NCBI GenBank assembly: GCA_910585215.1
Contig: CAJUDQ010000007.1
Location: forward strand, 5,640-69,639
Direction of reading: 5' to 3'
DNA: 64,000 bases
Source: an uncultured Lachnospiraceae bacterium
GTDB lineage: Bacteria; Bacillota; Clostridia; Lachnospirales; Lachnospiraceae
Below the pieces are notes generated by a model, which was given only the letters and a program-made list of their open reading frames with translations, did not search any database and had not been told where the DNA came from. Positions 34,860 through 43,277 of this stretch are shown piece after piece (the first letter of the stretch is position 1; the number at the start of each line of letters is the position of its first letter). The position numbers and the translations under genes were made by a program.

Positions 34860-35846
34860 TTAATAAATGCTGCCACTGTTTACAATTGGCTGTGCATCTT
34901 TGTTTCCACATAATACCACTAAAAGATTGCTTACCATAGCCGCTTTTCTTTCTTCGTCAAGTATCACAATTTCTTCCTCTCCAAGCTGGTCAATCGCCAT
35001 TTTTACCATACTGACAGCGCCTTCTACAATCTTCTGTCTCGCTGCAATAATTGCGGAAGCCTGCTGTCTCTGTAACATTGCAGCGGCGATTTCTTCGGAG
35101 TATGCCAGATGTGTGATACGTACCTCCTGAATATTCAGTCCTGCATCGCGAACTCTTTCCTGAAGGTCTTTCTGCATGATATCTGCAATTTCCTGAGAAC
35201 TTCCACGAAGAGTTTTTTCTTCTGAATCAGTTTCAATATTGTCATAAGGATACAGCCTTGCAATATGGCGTATCGTTGAATCACACTGGATAGAAAGATA
35301 TTCGGAATAGTTTTCTACGTTAAATACGGCCTTTGTCGGGTTTTCTACATTCCAAATCACGACAGAGCCAATAATAACAGGATTGCCGAGTACGTCATTT
35401 ACTTTTTGTTTTTCATTGCTGAGTGTCATTGTCTTTGTGGAAATATTTGCTTTTACCTGAACAGCCGCAGTGGATTCCCCGATTGTGATGCTGCTTGTGC
35501 TTGTTTTCACAGGGTTGACGGAGCAGACGAAAGGATTGACATAGAAAAATCCGGCTTTCTGAATTGTTCCATAATAATTTCCAAACAGAGTAAATACTCT
35601 CGCTTCGTTTGGCCCTACAATTTTCAGACCGGCAAGGAGAATACATACAACCAGTACAGCGATAATGCCGGTAGTAAGAAGTATCGCTCCTATAGCAATA
35701 TGGGAATCGCTTAATAAAAATGCGCTGTAAACAATTGCGCCTATGCTGGCGAAAAGTGCGAAAAGAAGCAGTAAAAGAGCAGCTCCTCCGCTGAAGGGAT
35801 GTAAAATTTTTTCAGTTACACTTTCTTTTTTTGAATTTTCGTTCAT
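34860..35846 (-). CDS. SPFH/Band 7 (flotillin/stomatin-like) membrane protein
   Basis: 328 residues. Two N-terminal membrane helices (about 22-44, 49-73), then the Band 7 domain (GLKIVGPNEARVFTLFGNYYGT, KAGFFYVNPF, DAGLNIQEVRITHLAYSEEIAAAMLQRQQA). It likely scaffolds membrane microdomains or a protease. AAGGAGG precedes the ATG. Promoter and palindrome upstream are clear. It is followed by the ribbon-helix-helix gene. Confidence 0.9.
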   Translation of the reverse strand: MNENSKKESVTEKILHPFSGGAALLLLLFALFASIGAIVYSAFLLSDSHIAIGAILLTTGIIAVLVVCILLAGLKIVGPNEARVFTLFGNYYGTIQKAGFFYVNPFVCSVNPVKTSTSSITIGESTAAVQVKANISTKTMTLSNEKQKVNDVLGNPVIIGSVVIWNVENPTKAVFNVENYSEYLSIQCDSTIRHIARLYPYDNIETDSEEKTLRGSSQEIADIMQKDLQERVRDAGLNIQEVRITHLAYSEEIAAAMLQRQQASAIIAARQKIVEGAVSMVKMAIDQLGEEEIVILDEERKAAMVSNLLVVLCGNKDAQPIVNSGSIY

Positions 35847-35863
35847 AATAAAAACCTCCTTGG

Positions 35864-35913
35864 TGATATCAATTTGATATCATTATAATATATTATTGAA
35901 AAGAAAAAGTCAA
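35864..35913 (-). promoter_or_regulatory. SPFH promoter with 19-bp palindromic operator
   Basis: -35 TTGACT (35908-35913 complement), 17 bp, -10 TATTAT (35885-35890 complement). A perfect palindrome TGATATCAA-T-TTGATATCA (35864-35882) starts at the -10 edge and covers the start-point region, as a repressor site would. Confidence 0.8.
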
Positions 35914-36238
35914 GGCGAATTTGAATTTTTTAATACCATATAGTCCTGCCCCGCTTCCTTTTCCTAAGGTTTGTATTTAAAATGTGAGTTTCTTTGATAT
36001 CTTCCGGTTGAGCTTTAATACAGCAAACAGAAAACCGATTCGGGCTTTTAAATCAAAAATAAATATAATAAAGATATTTTATTGATAAAACCATTTTAAA
36101 ATACTATACTTTTGAACAAATATATGTTATCATTGTATCGAGGCAATAGCATATGGAAGTGACTCATGAACGCGGATATGTATATTCCATCCAGTATCAT
36201 ATTCTTAATATAAATAAAATTTAAAGAGGTATCACTAT
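35914..36238. other. Non-coding stretch between SPFH and sigma-like genes
   Basis: About 325 bp of AT-rich DNA between divergent genes. No RNA, repeat or strong promoter is recognised beyond AT-rich -10-like stretches. Confidence 0.4.
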
Positions 36239-37030
36239 ATGAATGAAAACAATCAAAAAAAAGAATTTCTGGAAACTCTCTCCAGAATAATAAACAATGC
36301 CGCGGCAGCTGACAATATAATTTCAAAAAAAGAAATAGATTCTCACTTTAAGAATATTCTTACAGACGAAACAATGTATGATACGATATATAAATATCTT
36401 ACAGATGCAGGAATAACCATAGAAGGATATGAACAGACAGCCTTTTCTATCCATAAAGAGGTAGCAGAATCCAATCAGGCGCTTGCATTTTATGAAATGT
36501 ATCTTGATGAAATAAACGCCATATCAGAGCCTTCCTCTGATACAATACCAAAACTTCTGCACTCTCTGACAACAGGTCAATCTGACAGCGCGAATGCTGC
36601 AGGTGAGCTTTCCAAGCTGTATCTTCCACTGGTAATAAAACTCTGCGAAGATTTTGAACATATGGGATTGACACATAGCGATTTAGTAGCAGAAGGAAAT
36701 CTTTCTCTTTATGAAGCAATACTTGACTATGCTTCGCTTCCGAACAAATCCGAGGACAGAAAAATTTTCGAAGAACATATCTGTTTCAGAATAAAAAGTT
36801 CTCTTCAGGCAGCAGTGAATGCCGAACTTGGTCATCATCGTGTTTCAAACCATCTGGTGGACCAGATAAATGCTCTGAATAACGCAAGCACTGAACTTGC
36901 ACAAGACCTCGGCCGCGAAGCTACCTTGGAAGAGCTTTGCGAAAAGCTTTCTCTTGATGAAAATGAAATAAAACGGCTTATGAAAATAACCATTGATGCG
37001 CTTTCCGTAATACAGACAGATGAGGAATAA
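36239..37030 (+). CDS. Sigma-70-like protein lacking region 4
   Basis: 263 residues. The middle (about 122-160; KLYLPLVIKLCEDFEHMGLTHSDLVAEGN) resembles sigma region 2 (core binding), including the DLVAEGN turn. The C-terminus (HRVSNHLVDQINALNNAS, DLGREATLEELCEKLSLDENEIKRLM) matches region 3. The protein then stops (IQTDEE) where the -35-binding region 4 should begin. It could be a sigma paralogue with another partner, a core-binding regulator, or a truncated gene. An AGAGG site is 9 bp before the ATG. Confidence 0.72.
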   Translation: MNENNQKKEFLETLSRIINNAAAADNIISKKEIDSHFKNILTDETMYDTIYKYLTDAGITIEGYEQTAFSIHKEVAESNQALAFYEMYLDEINAISEPSSDTIPKLLHSLTTGQSDSANAAGELSKLYLPLVIKLCEDFEHMGLTHSDLVAEGNLSLYEAILDYASLPNKSEDRKIFEEHICFRIKSSLQAAVNAELGHHRVSNHLVDQINALNNASTELAQDLGREATLEELCEKLSLDENEIKRLMKITIDALSVIQTDEE

Positions 37031-37085
37031 AGTGTTACATTTTACATACAAAACAGGATATATAACAGGATAAATAACAAAACAA

Positions 37086-37125
37086 AATTTCTGCTTCCAT
37101 AATCCTGTGACTGGAAGCAGAAATT
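37086..37125. terminator. Hairpin, possibly bidirectional terminator
   Basis: A perfect 13-bp stem AATTTCTGCTTCC/GGAAGCAGAAATT with a 14-nt loop. The minus side is followed by TTGTTTTGTT; the plus side has only short T runs. It may end the sigma-like gene and metK. Confidence 0.6.
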
Positions 37126-37176
37126 CTTAAAAGTACAATATTCTCTTATTACTGTCAAAACAGTGTTTTCTTTTTT

Positions 37177-37246
37177 AATGATACTGTATTCATTGGAATA
37201 CTTGAACGAGAAGCCCCCACTTCTTCAGTGGTGGAAGCACGTCACG
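37177..37246 (+). mobile_element. Second solo IS200/IS605 right end, shorter
   Basis: TGATACTG-ATTCATTGGAATACTTGAACGAGAAGCC and the hairpin CCCACTTCTTCAGTGGTGG, ending GCACGTCAC, align with the 3' 65 bases of the copy at 28640-28706. The 5' part is missing. No transposase is nearby. It lies 20 bp after the metK stop. Confidence 0.65.
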
Positions 37247-37265
37247 TAGAAAACTCGAGAATACC

Positions 37266-38453
37266 TTACAGATAATTTTTTAATAAATCTACCTTATCAA
37301 GCTTTTCCCACGGCAAGTCCAAATCATTTCGTCCAAAATGTCCATAAGCGGCTGTCTGTCTGTATAACGGTCTTCGAAGGTCAAGCATTTTGATAATTCC
37401 GGCCGGTCTTAAATCAAAGTTTTCTCTGATTATCTCTACCAGCTTTTCATCTGACAGCTTTCCTGTACCAAAGGTGTCTACCATAACAGACGTCGGATAT
37501 GCTACACCAATTGCATACGAAAGCTGAATTTCACATTTCTCTGCAAGTTTGGCTGCCACAATATTTTTTGCCACATACCTTGCAGCATAAGCAGCAGAAC
37601 GGTCTACCTTGGTACAATCCTTGCCGGAAAATGCTCCGCCGCCATGACGTGCATATCCACCATAGGTATCCACAATAATCTTACGTCCTGTCAATCCACT
37701 GTCACCATTTGGACCTCCGACTACAAAACGGCCGGTAGGATTGATAAAGAATTTTGTATCATTATCTACCAGTTCCTGTGGAAGAATTTCATCAAATACA
37801 TATTTTTTGATATCTTTATGTATCTGTTCCTGTGTGACATCCGGATCATGCTGTGTAGATAATACTACTGCATCCAGATGTACTGGCTTTCCGTTTTCAT
37901 CATACTCCACTGTCACCTGTGTTTTACCGTCTGGACGAAGGTATTTCAATGTCCCGTTTTTTCTTACCTCTGTCAGCTTTCTTGCAAGCTTGTGAGCCAG
38001 GGCAATTGGATAAGGCATATATTCTTCTGTTTCATTTGTTGCATATCCAAACATCATTCCCTGGTCTCCTGCACCAATAGCATCAATCTCGGAATCTGAC
38101 ATTGTATTTTCCTTTGCCTCAAGCGCTTTATCAACACCCATTGCAATGTCTGCAGACTGCTTGTCCAAAGATACCATAACTGCACAGGTATTTGCATCAA
38201 ATCCATATGAAGAATCTGTATATCCAATATCTGCCACAGTCTTTCTGACGATTGCCGGAATATCAATATTTGCTGTGGTACTGATTTCACCCATAACAAG
38301 CACAAAACCTGTATTGGTACATGTTTCGCATGCTACACGCCCGTTTGAATCCTGTTCCATAATGGCATCTAATATCGCATCGGAAATTGCGTCACAAACC
38401 TTGTCTGGATGTCCCTCGGTAACTGATTCGGATGTAAATAATCTTTTTTCCAT
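37266..38453 (-). CDS. metK: S-adenosylmethionine synthetase
   Basis: 395 residues, full length. TSESVTEGHPDKVCDAISD at the start, GAGDQGMMFGYA (about 115-126) and GGGAFSGKDCTKVDRS are the ATP and Met adenosyltransferase signatures. Cytosolic tetramer making SAM. Its leader carries a SAM-I riboswitch and terminator, so it is switched off when SAM is high. Confidence 0.98.
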   Translation of the reverse strand: MEKRLFTSESVTEGHPDKVCDAISDAILDAIMEQDSNGRVACETCTNTGFVLVMGEISTTANIDIPAIVRKTVADIGYTDSSYGFDANTCAVMVSLDKQSADIAMGVDKALEAKENTMSDSEIDAIGAGDQGMMFGYATNETEEYMPYPIALAHKLARKLTEVRKNGTLKYLRPDGKTQVTVEYDENGKPVHLDAVVLSTQHDPDVTQEQIHKDIKKYVFDEILPQELVDNDTKFFINPTGRFVVGGPNGDSGLTGRKIIVDTYGGYARHGGGAFSGKDCTKVDRSAAYAARYVAKNIVAAKLAEKCEIQLSYAIGVAYPTSVMVDTFGTGKLSDEKLVEIIRENFDLRPAGIIKMLDLRRPLYRQTAAYGHFGRNDLDLPWEKLDKVDLLKNYL

Positions 38454-38499
38454 CGTATTTTCTCCTTTTCTATTTTTTTATCAAACAACAGTTCCGGAA

Positions 38500-38665
38500 C
38501 AAAATGCTTATATAGGTCTGCAATAACCTTCCCGCACTTTATTCAAAATATAGCCTCTTTTCAATGGCAGCTTCACAGAAACTATAAAACAAATTCCTGT
38601 GAAGAACAAAGTGCCTGCAGCACTATATATTTGTGAAAATCTTCTCTGCACTTTGTTCGATAATA
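38500..38665. repeat. Repeat-bearing segment between the riboswitch terminator and metK
   Basis: ACCTTCCCGCACTTTATTC (38529) and ATCTTCTCTGCACTTTGTTC (38639) are direct repeats. The part 38601-38660 (GAAGAACAAAGTGCCTGCAGCA...GCACTTT) has a relative at 41551-41608. These lie in the metK leader, after the terminator. Confidence 0.55.
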
Positions 38666-38721
38666 GCTGCCCTTTCGGGCTATTTATAGAAAATTCGCAA
38701 AGCAATTTCCTATAAAATAAG

Positions 38722-38746
38722 AAAAAGCCCACATTACTATGCGGAC
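38722..38746 (-). terminator. SAM-riboswitch terminator
   Basis: Minus-strand stem GTCCGCAT-AGTA-ATGTGGGC (with G-U pairs) followed by TTTTTC, 25 bp after the aptamer. It should form when SAM is bound. Confidence 0.8.
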
Positions 38747-38770
38747 CTGATTTTCAAGGTAATCAAAATC

Positions 38771-38877
38771 CTCTTATTGTTCGAACTGCCTATGCAGTAT
38801 GTCTCGCTCAGGTTGGCACCTTCCTTCTGGGGTTGCCGGGCTTCACAGATCCTTGTATCTCCACCTCTCTGAATAAG
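38771..38877 (-). promoter_or_regulatory. SAM-I (S-box) riboswitch
   Basis: On the minus strand: closing stem CTTATT...AATAAGAG, the conserved AGAGGTGGAG, GAAGCCCGGCAACC, then AAGGTGCCAACC and a final hairpin ACTGCATAGGCAGT. This is the S-box order. It controls metK by transcription termination. Confidence 0.95.
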
Positions 38878-38911
38878 AAAGAAATATGTTTATGAACTTT
38901 ATCTTAATATT

Positions 38912-38940
38912 ATAGTACTTCGAATCTTTTGTTCTGTCAA
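38912..38940 (-). promoter_or_regulatory. metK promoter
   Basis: TTGACA (38935-38940 complement), 17 bp, TACTAT (38912-38917 complement), with a TATAAT overlapping at 20-bp spacing. About 35 bp before the S-box. Confidence 0.7.
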
Positions 38941-39126
38941 TAGGATTTTATGCAATTTTTTTCATTATATTTTCCAATGTGCCAGTTTTCTTTGCCAGAC
39001 ACAGAAGGCAATTCTTCCTTGACACCCCTGCTTCAATCAGGTATTATATTATTATATTTCAAGTATAAAAGCAGTGCGGCTCTGGCTATTTCAGCAACAG
39101 ATTTAAAAAGGACCAAGGTAAAATTT

Positions 39127-39921
39127 ATGAATAGTCTTCTAAAAATAGGCGTATTTATTTTAATTGAATTAATTATAAACCGAATCGTAAATCTGATTTT
39201 CAGAATTATGTCAAAAAAACATAATTCTGTTCATCTGCGCTTTGCCAAAAGCATCATCAATGTATTAGTTGTAATTGTTATGTTTTACATACTGGTTCAG
39301 CAATTTGATGTAACAAAAGACATTGGAAAAGAGCTGCTCGAAAGTGGTACGCTGATTGTAGCCATTGCCACCTTTGCCGCCCAACAGGCGCTTTCAAATG
39401 TAATAAGCGGATTTTCATTATCCATGTCAAATCCCTATAATGTAGATGAAAAAATTAAAGTAGTTCAAAATGGGCATATTATTGCAGAAGGGATTGTCAA
39501 GGATATCACAATACGCCATACCATTATTCGTCAATACAATGGTGAAACCTGCATAGTTCCAAATTCCGTTATGGATTCCGCAGTCATTACAAATACAAAT
39601 TATACTGAAAATATTGGAAATTTTATGGAAATAGAAATTTCCTATCATTCCGATATTGAACTGGCAATAAAAATTCTTCGGGAAACGTGTGCGCAACATG
39701 AACTGACATTAAATACAGAAGAAAACAAAATTTTTATAAAAGGCTATACCTTTAATGGTGTCATTCTAAAAACCACCATATGGACTGAAAACCTTGACGA
39801 CAGCTTTCAGGCATGCAGCGACATCCGCGGCAAACTTGTAAAAGAATTTAAAAAGAATGGTATAGAAATTCCCCACCAGACTGTAACTATCTATAATAAA
39901 ACAGAAGAACCAAAAAACTGA
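39127..39921 (+). CDS. Small-conductance mechanosensitive channel (MscS family)
   Basis: 264 residues. Three membrane helices (about 5-25, 43-63, 72-95), the last being the pore region LLESGTLIVAIATFAAQQALSNVISGFSLS, then the beta domain (NPYNVDEKIKV, VPNSVMDSAVITNTN) and the alpha/beta C-terminal vestibule. The ATG at 39127 (MNSLLKI) has an AAGG site; the longer frame from 38950 overlaps the metK promoter. It relieves turgor on osmotic downshift. Confidence 0.9.
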   Translation: MNSLLKIGVFILIELIINRIVNLIFRIMSKKHNSVHLRFAKSIINVLVVIVMFYILVQQFDVTKDIGKELLESGTLIVAIATFAAQQALSNVISGFSLSMSNPYNVDEKIKVVQNGHIIAEGIVKDITIRHTIIRQYNGETCIVPNSVMDSAVITNTNYTENIGNFMEIEISYHSDIELAIKILRETCAQHELTLNTEENKIFIKGYTFNGVILKTTIWTENLDDSFQACSDIRGKLVKEFKKNGIEIPHQTVTIYNKTEEPKN

Positions 39922-39961
39922 TTATCTATTTTCCAAAATGAAACACATGGAAACGTGCGAT

Positions 39962-39984
39962 GTCATCAAACTTTGTTTGATGAC
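39962..39984. repeat. Hairpin repeat copy (GTCATCAAAC family)
   Basis: A perfect palindrome GTCATCAAAC-TTT-GTTTGATGAC in the 3' untranslated region of the MscS gene. Confidence 0.7.
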
Positions 39985-40010
39985 ATCTTTATCTGATGAA
40001 AAATATCAAC

Positions 40011-40040
40011 AAAAAGACAGGTTGAAACTGCCTGCCTTTT
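40011..40040. terminator. Bidirectional terminator between MscS and murA
   Basis: Stem AAAGACAGG/CCTGCCTTT with a 9-nt loop; T4 follows on the plus strand and T5 on the minus strand. It serves the convergent MscS and murA transcripts. Confidence 0.75.
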
Positions 40041-40130
40041 CATGCGGGATTTCCGCAGACATTCTATAATACTTTTTTAAATCGCAATGATATCATCAAA
40101 ATTTTATCAAACTTCGCTTTTATAATCCTG

Positions 40131-41423
40131 CTATACTGCCTTCAGCTTAAACCTCTGTTCATCTCTGTCATTATCCACTATCTCAATCACAGCTCCAAGG
40201 CTTTGAAGCTTCTCATCAAATTTTTCATAACCTCTCTGTATATAATGAATATCGTCTATGGTTGTATATCCATCTGCACAGAGACCCGCAAGCACAAGCG
40301 CCGCACCTGCACGCAAATCAAGGGCATTCACACTGGCTCCGGTAAATCCCTTTACACCTTCTACAACAGCAATATTGCCCTCCACTCTGATTTTTGCTCC
40401 CATCTTGGTCAGCTCATCTACATATTTAAAACGATTGTCAAAAATATTCTCTGTCACAGTACTAGTTCCCTGCGCCAGTGCAAATATCACTGTAATCTGC
40501 GGCTGCATATCTGTAGGAAATCCTGGATATACCAGCGTTTGTACCTGAGAACATTTTTGTACCGGATTGCCTATTACCCGTACTGCATCGTCATACTCCT
40601 CCACACTGCATCCCACTTCGTAAAGCTTGGCTGTCAATGCTTCTAAATGCTTTGGAATTACGTTTTTTACCAGTACATTTCCTCTGGTGGCCGCCGCTGC
40701 AAACATAAATGTTCCGGCTTCTATCTGGTCAGGAATCACAGAATATTCCGTTCCATGAAGTTTTGCCACACCTTTGATTCTGATAACATCTGTACCAGCT
40801 CCTTTAATATTTGCTCCCATACTGTTCAACATATTTGCCACATCTACAACATGAGGCTCCTTTGCAGCATTTTCAATAATCGTATTTCCCTGAGCAAGGC
40901 TGGCTGCCAGCATAACATTAATCGTAGCACCTACGGTTACCCTGTCAAAAAAGATATGTGCACCACAGAGCTTTTCTGCTTCTGCCACAATCATGCCATA
41001 TTCAATTTTTACATCTGCACCCAGCATGGAAAATCCCTTGATATGCTGGTCTATCGGTCTGCTTCCGATGTTACAGCCACCTGGAAGTGTCACCTCTGCC
41101 TTTTCAAACTTGCCAAGCAAAGCTCCTACCAGATAATAAGAACCTCTGGTTTTTTTTATATAATCATTATCTGCATGGACAGAAGCGACTGTCCTGCCAT
41201 TAATTTTTACACAATGTCTGTTTACTCGTTCAACTGTTGCTCCAATTCCTTCTATTGTATCTATCAACACATTAATATCTGTTACATCTGGAAGATTGTC
41301 TATTGTGACTGTTTCATCTGCCATAATCGCAGCTGCTACTATACCAAGAGCCGCATTTTTGGCTCCTCCGATTTCTACTTCTCCTGCCAGCGCTGTTCCG
41401 CCTTTTATAATGTATTTCTTCAT
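40131..41423 (-). CDS. murA: UDP-GlcNAc 1-carboxyvinyltransferase
   Basis: 430 residues. First committed step of peptidoglycan synthesis, adding enolpyruvate to UDP-GlcNAc. The catalytic Cys is C117 in PGGCNIGSRPID, so it should be sensitive to fosfomycin. EIGGAKNAALG near the start and RAGAALVLAGL near the end are typical. Whether it is the main or second MurA of the cell cannot be told. Confidence 0.96.
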   Translation of the reverse strand: MKKYIIKGGTALAGEVEIGGAKNAALGIVAAAIMADETVTIDNLPDVTDINVLIDTIEGIGATVERVNRHCVKINGRTVASVHADNDYIKKTRGSYYLVGALLGKFEKAEVTLPGGCNIGSRPIDQHIKGFSMLGADVKIEYGMIVAEAEKLCGAHIFFDRVTVGATINVMLAASLAQGNTIIENAAKEPHVVDVANMLNSMGANIKGAGTDVIRIKGVAKLHGTEYSVIPDQIEAGTFMFAAAATRGNVLVKNVIPKHLEALTAKLYEVGCSVEEYDDAVRVIGNPVQKCSQVQTLVYPGFPTDMQPQITVIFALAQGTSTVTENIFDNRFKYVDELTKMGAKIRVEGNIAVVEGVKGFTGASVNALDLRAGAALVLAGLCADGYTTIDDIHYIQRGYEKFDEKLQSLGAVIEIVDNDRDEQRFKLKAV

Positions 41424-41550
41424 TATACACCTCTATAATCTATATTTACGCATACAAATAATCTCTCTGTCTGCTATTTATATGCACCTGTTTGCAATAA
41501 TATTCCAAAAAAATTACTTAAATCATGCAATCAAAGGCTGACTGCCCAGA

Positions 41551-41608
41551 AGAACAAAGCACTTGCAGCATATGATAAGCTTGCGAACACCTTCCTTGCA
41601 CTTTATAT
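41551..41608. repeat. Dispersed repeat related to the metK leader
   Basis: AGAACAAAGCACTTGCAGCA...TTGCGAACACCTTCCTTGCACTTT resembles 38601-38660 base for base over most of 58 positions. Confidence 0.55.
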
Positions 41609-41619
41609 TTTTCAATAAA

Positions 41620-41664
41620 ATAAAAAATCAATATACATGGCATTTACGCACATGTATATTGATT
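41620..41664 (-). terminator. Terminator of the secreted protein gene
   Basis: Perfect 13-bp stem AATCAATATACAT/ATGTATATTGATT; on the minus strand TTTTTTATTTT follows. Confidence 0.8.
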
Positions 41665-41735
41665 ATAGCACAAAAAATGCATTTGTAAAGTTTTGTTTTT
41701 CATTTTTGTTTTGTTTGTGCTCCGTCTTCGTAAAA

Positions 41736-42278
41736 TCAATAGTCAGAATGTGTTTCCTGCAATACGGAAACTGCCCAGAGAGCAGATTTTACGATATCAA
41801 CCGCCTCATCAACAGACACAGTCTGTATTTCTGTGGATTGTATTTTAAGAACTTCTATCTTATCCTCAAAAGAAACGGTTTCTGCTGTTTCCTGCAATAT
41901 TTCATCTTCTGCAGTCATAACCATTGGCCTGTTTTCCGGTTCAATGCTTGCCCGCGCCAGAACCTCTGACTCCACTCCGTTTGCTTGTGCTGCAACAATG
42001 CCATTTTCATCTTCACTATTCATATTTTTCACTGTATCAACAACCCGTGATACCTCTTCAAAAGATGCCAATGCCACTGAAGTTTCACCTACATTGAGTA
42101 CATAAACAAAATCCTGATTTTCTGCTGAAATCATATCTGATTGACTCATTCTGCTTTCAGAAGAATTCTGTATGAGATACCCTGGAGCTTTTACTATCAG
42201 ACAGCTTCCTAGAACTAACGCTGAACCGGCAAGTATAAGCTTTAACTTTCTCATATATTTTTCACGCCTTTCATTCAT
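41736..42278 (-). CDS. Secreted protein of unknown function
   Basis: 180 residues. Signal peptide or anchor (about 9-30, MRKLKLILAGSALVLGSCLIV); the LGSC may act as a lipobox-like site. The segment VYVLNVGETSVALASFEEV recalls the start of Clostridia exported M23 or G5-type hydrolases, but no catalytic domain follows. Mature part is acidic. The first ATG has an AAGGGG site. It may be a solo N-terminal domain left after truncation or a distinct small envelope protein. Confidence 0.65.
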   Translation of the reverse strand: MNERREKYMRKLKLILAGSALVLGSCLIVKAPGYLIQNSSESRMSQSDMISAENQDFVYVLNVGETSVALASFEEVSRVVDTVKNMNSEDENGIVAAQANGVESEVLARASIEPENRPMVMTAEDEILQETAETVSFEDKIEVLKIQSTEIQTVSVDEAVDIVKSALWAVSVLQETHSDY

Positions 42279-42509
42279 TTGCTATCCCCTTGTGCAGATT
42301 TATTTATAAAGCCCCTTATATATGACAAATCCTGTACTGATTCTTGATTAGACAATCAACTAATTATATATCAACACAATCATTTTTGGCTGATTACATA
42401 ACAAGCGTTGGTTGCTTGATTCTGACTACTGAATCTATTTTAACAAATTTTTCATTATTTGTAAAGTTTTATATGAAATTTTTCTGTATTTTTGTGCATT
42501 TTGCTTTTC

Positions 42510-42538
42510 TTGACTTTTGCCGGTTCTTCCTATATACT
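42510..42538 (+). promoter_or_regulatory. Promoter of pgsA-pth-mfd
   Basis: TTGACT, 17-bp spacer, TATACT (42533-42538). The start point would lie just before the hairpin repeats. Confidence 0.75.
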
Positions 42539-42559
42539 ATTATACTATGGTATCTATCT

Positions 42560-42638
42560 AAGCACGTATCCGTGTGCTTCCTTATTGATATCTGTCATCA
42601 AACATAGTTTAGTGACAGAAGCACGCATCTATGTGCTT
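42560..42638. repeat. Three-hairpin repeat element in the pgsA leader
   Basis: AAGCAC-GTATCC-GTGTGCTT (42560-42579), GTCATCAAAC-ATA-GTTTAGTGAC (42594-42616), and AAGCAC-GCATCTAT-GTGCTT (42619-42638). The middle hairpin belongs to the GTCATCAAAC family; the flanking ones share their own consensus. Confidence 0.7.
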
Positions 42639-42695
42639 CATAAACAGTATAAGATTTGACCGTGGGCGCTTTGTTTTATGAATGGAGGATTATAT

Positions 42696-43262
42696 ATGAG
42701 AGGAAGAGCCAGAAAAGAAGATTTATTTAAAATACCAAATATCCTTTGCTACATCAGAATTTTAATGGTTCCTTTCTTTGTATACCTTTATCTTTCTGAA
42801 TATTACTGGCAGTCTGCCGCTGTTTTGATTGTGGCGTCTCTGACAGATATTGCCGACGGATATATTGCCAGACATTTTCATATGATTACTGACTGGGGCA
42901 AATTTATCGACCCTGTGGCCGACAAGCTTATGCAGTTTTCCATGCTGTTTGTAGTAGCTTTCCGCCGGCCGCTGGTATTAATTCTTATTGTGGAATATTT
43001 ATTAAAAGAAGTAATTCTGCTAGTGATTGGACTGATGATTTATCACAAGGGATTTAATTTAAACGGTGCAAACTGGGCCGGAAAACTCTGTACCGTTGTA
43101 TTTGATACTGTTATGTTCCTTCTTATGTTTCTTCCAAATATTTCAAAATCGGCAGTTCTTTTTCTGATAAGTCTTGTATCGGTATTTTTAATTATTGCAT
43201 TCTGCTCTTATCTGACAGCTTATATACGTCTGTACAAAGAACAGATTAAAAACCAAGAATAA
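42696..43262 (+). CDS. pgsA: CDP-diacylglycerol-glycerol-3-phosphate phosphatidyltransferase
   Basis: 188 residues, about five membrane helices. The CDP-alcohol phosphotransferase motif is complete: DIADGYIARHFHMITDWGKF followed by IDPVAD. It makes phosphatidylglycerol phosphate for membrane lipids. The ATG at 42696 follows GGAGG by 7 bp; the ATG at 42678 lacks a ribosome site. First of an apparent operon with pth and mfd. Confidence 0.9.
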   Translation: MRGRARKEDLFKIPNILCYIRILMVPFFVYLYLSEYYWQSAAVLIVASLTDIADGYIARHFHMITDWGKFIDPVADKLMQFSMLFVVAFRRPLVLILIVEYLLKEVILLVIGLMIYHKGFNLNGANWAGKLCTVVFDTVMFLLMFLPNISKSAVLFLISLVSVFLIIAFCSYLTAYIRLYKEQIKNQE

Positions 43263-43277
43263 ATATGGAGGTGTGAT

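Larger units (their letters stand above)
41424..41735. other. Non-coding stretch between murA and the secreted protein gene
   Basis: About 310 bp. Holds a dispersed-repeat relative (41551-41608) and a terminator (41620-41664). No gene is supported. Confidence 0.5.
42279..42695. other. Intergenic stretch with pgsA promoter and hairpin repeats
   Basis: About 417 bp between divergent genes. Holds the pgsA promoter (42510-42538) and a repeat cluster (42560-42638). The part nearer the secreted gene has CAATCAA-rich, AT-rich sequence with no clear element. Confidence 0.5.

Noticed and set aside
38950..39126. Longer MscS N-terminus
   Set aside because: No ribosome site; the extra residues do not look like a channel N-terminus, while ATG 39127 has a site.
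40647..41438. 263-codon plus-strand ORF over murA
   Set aside because: Antisense shadow of an intact murA.
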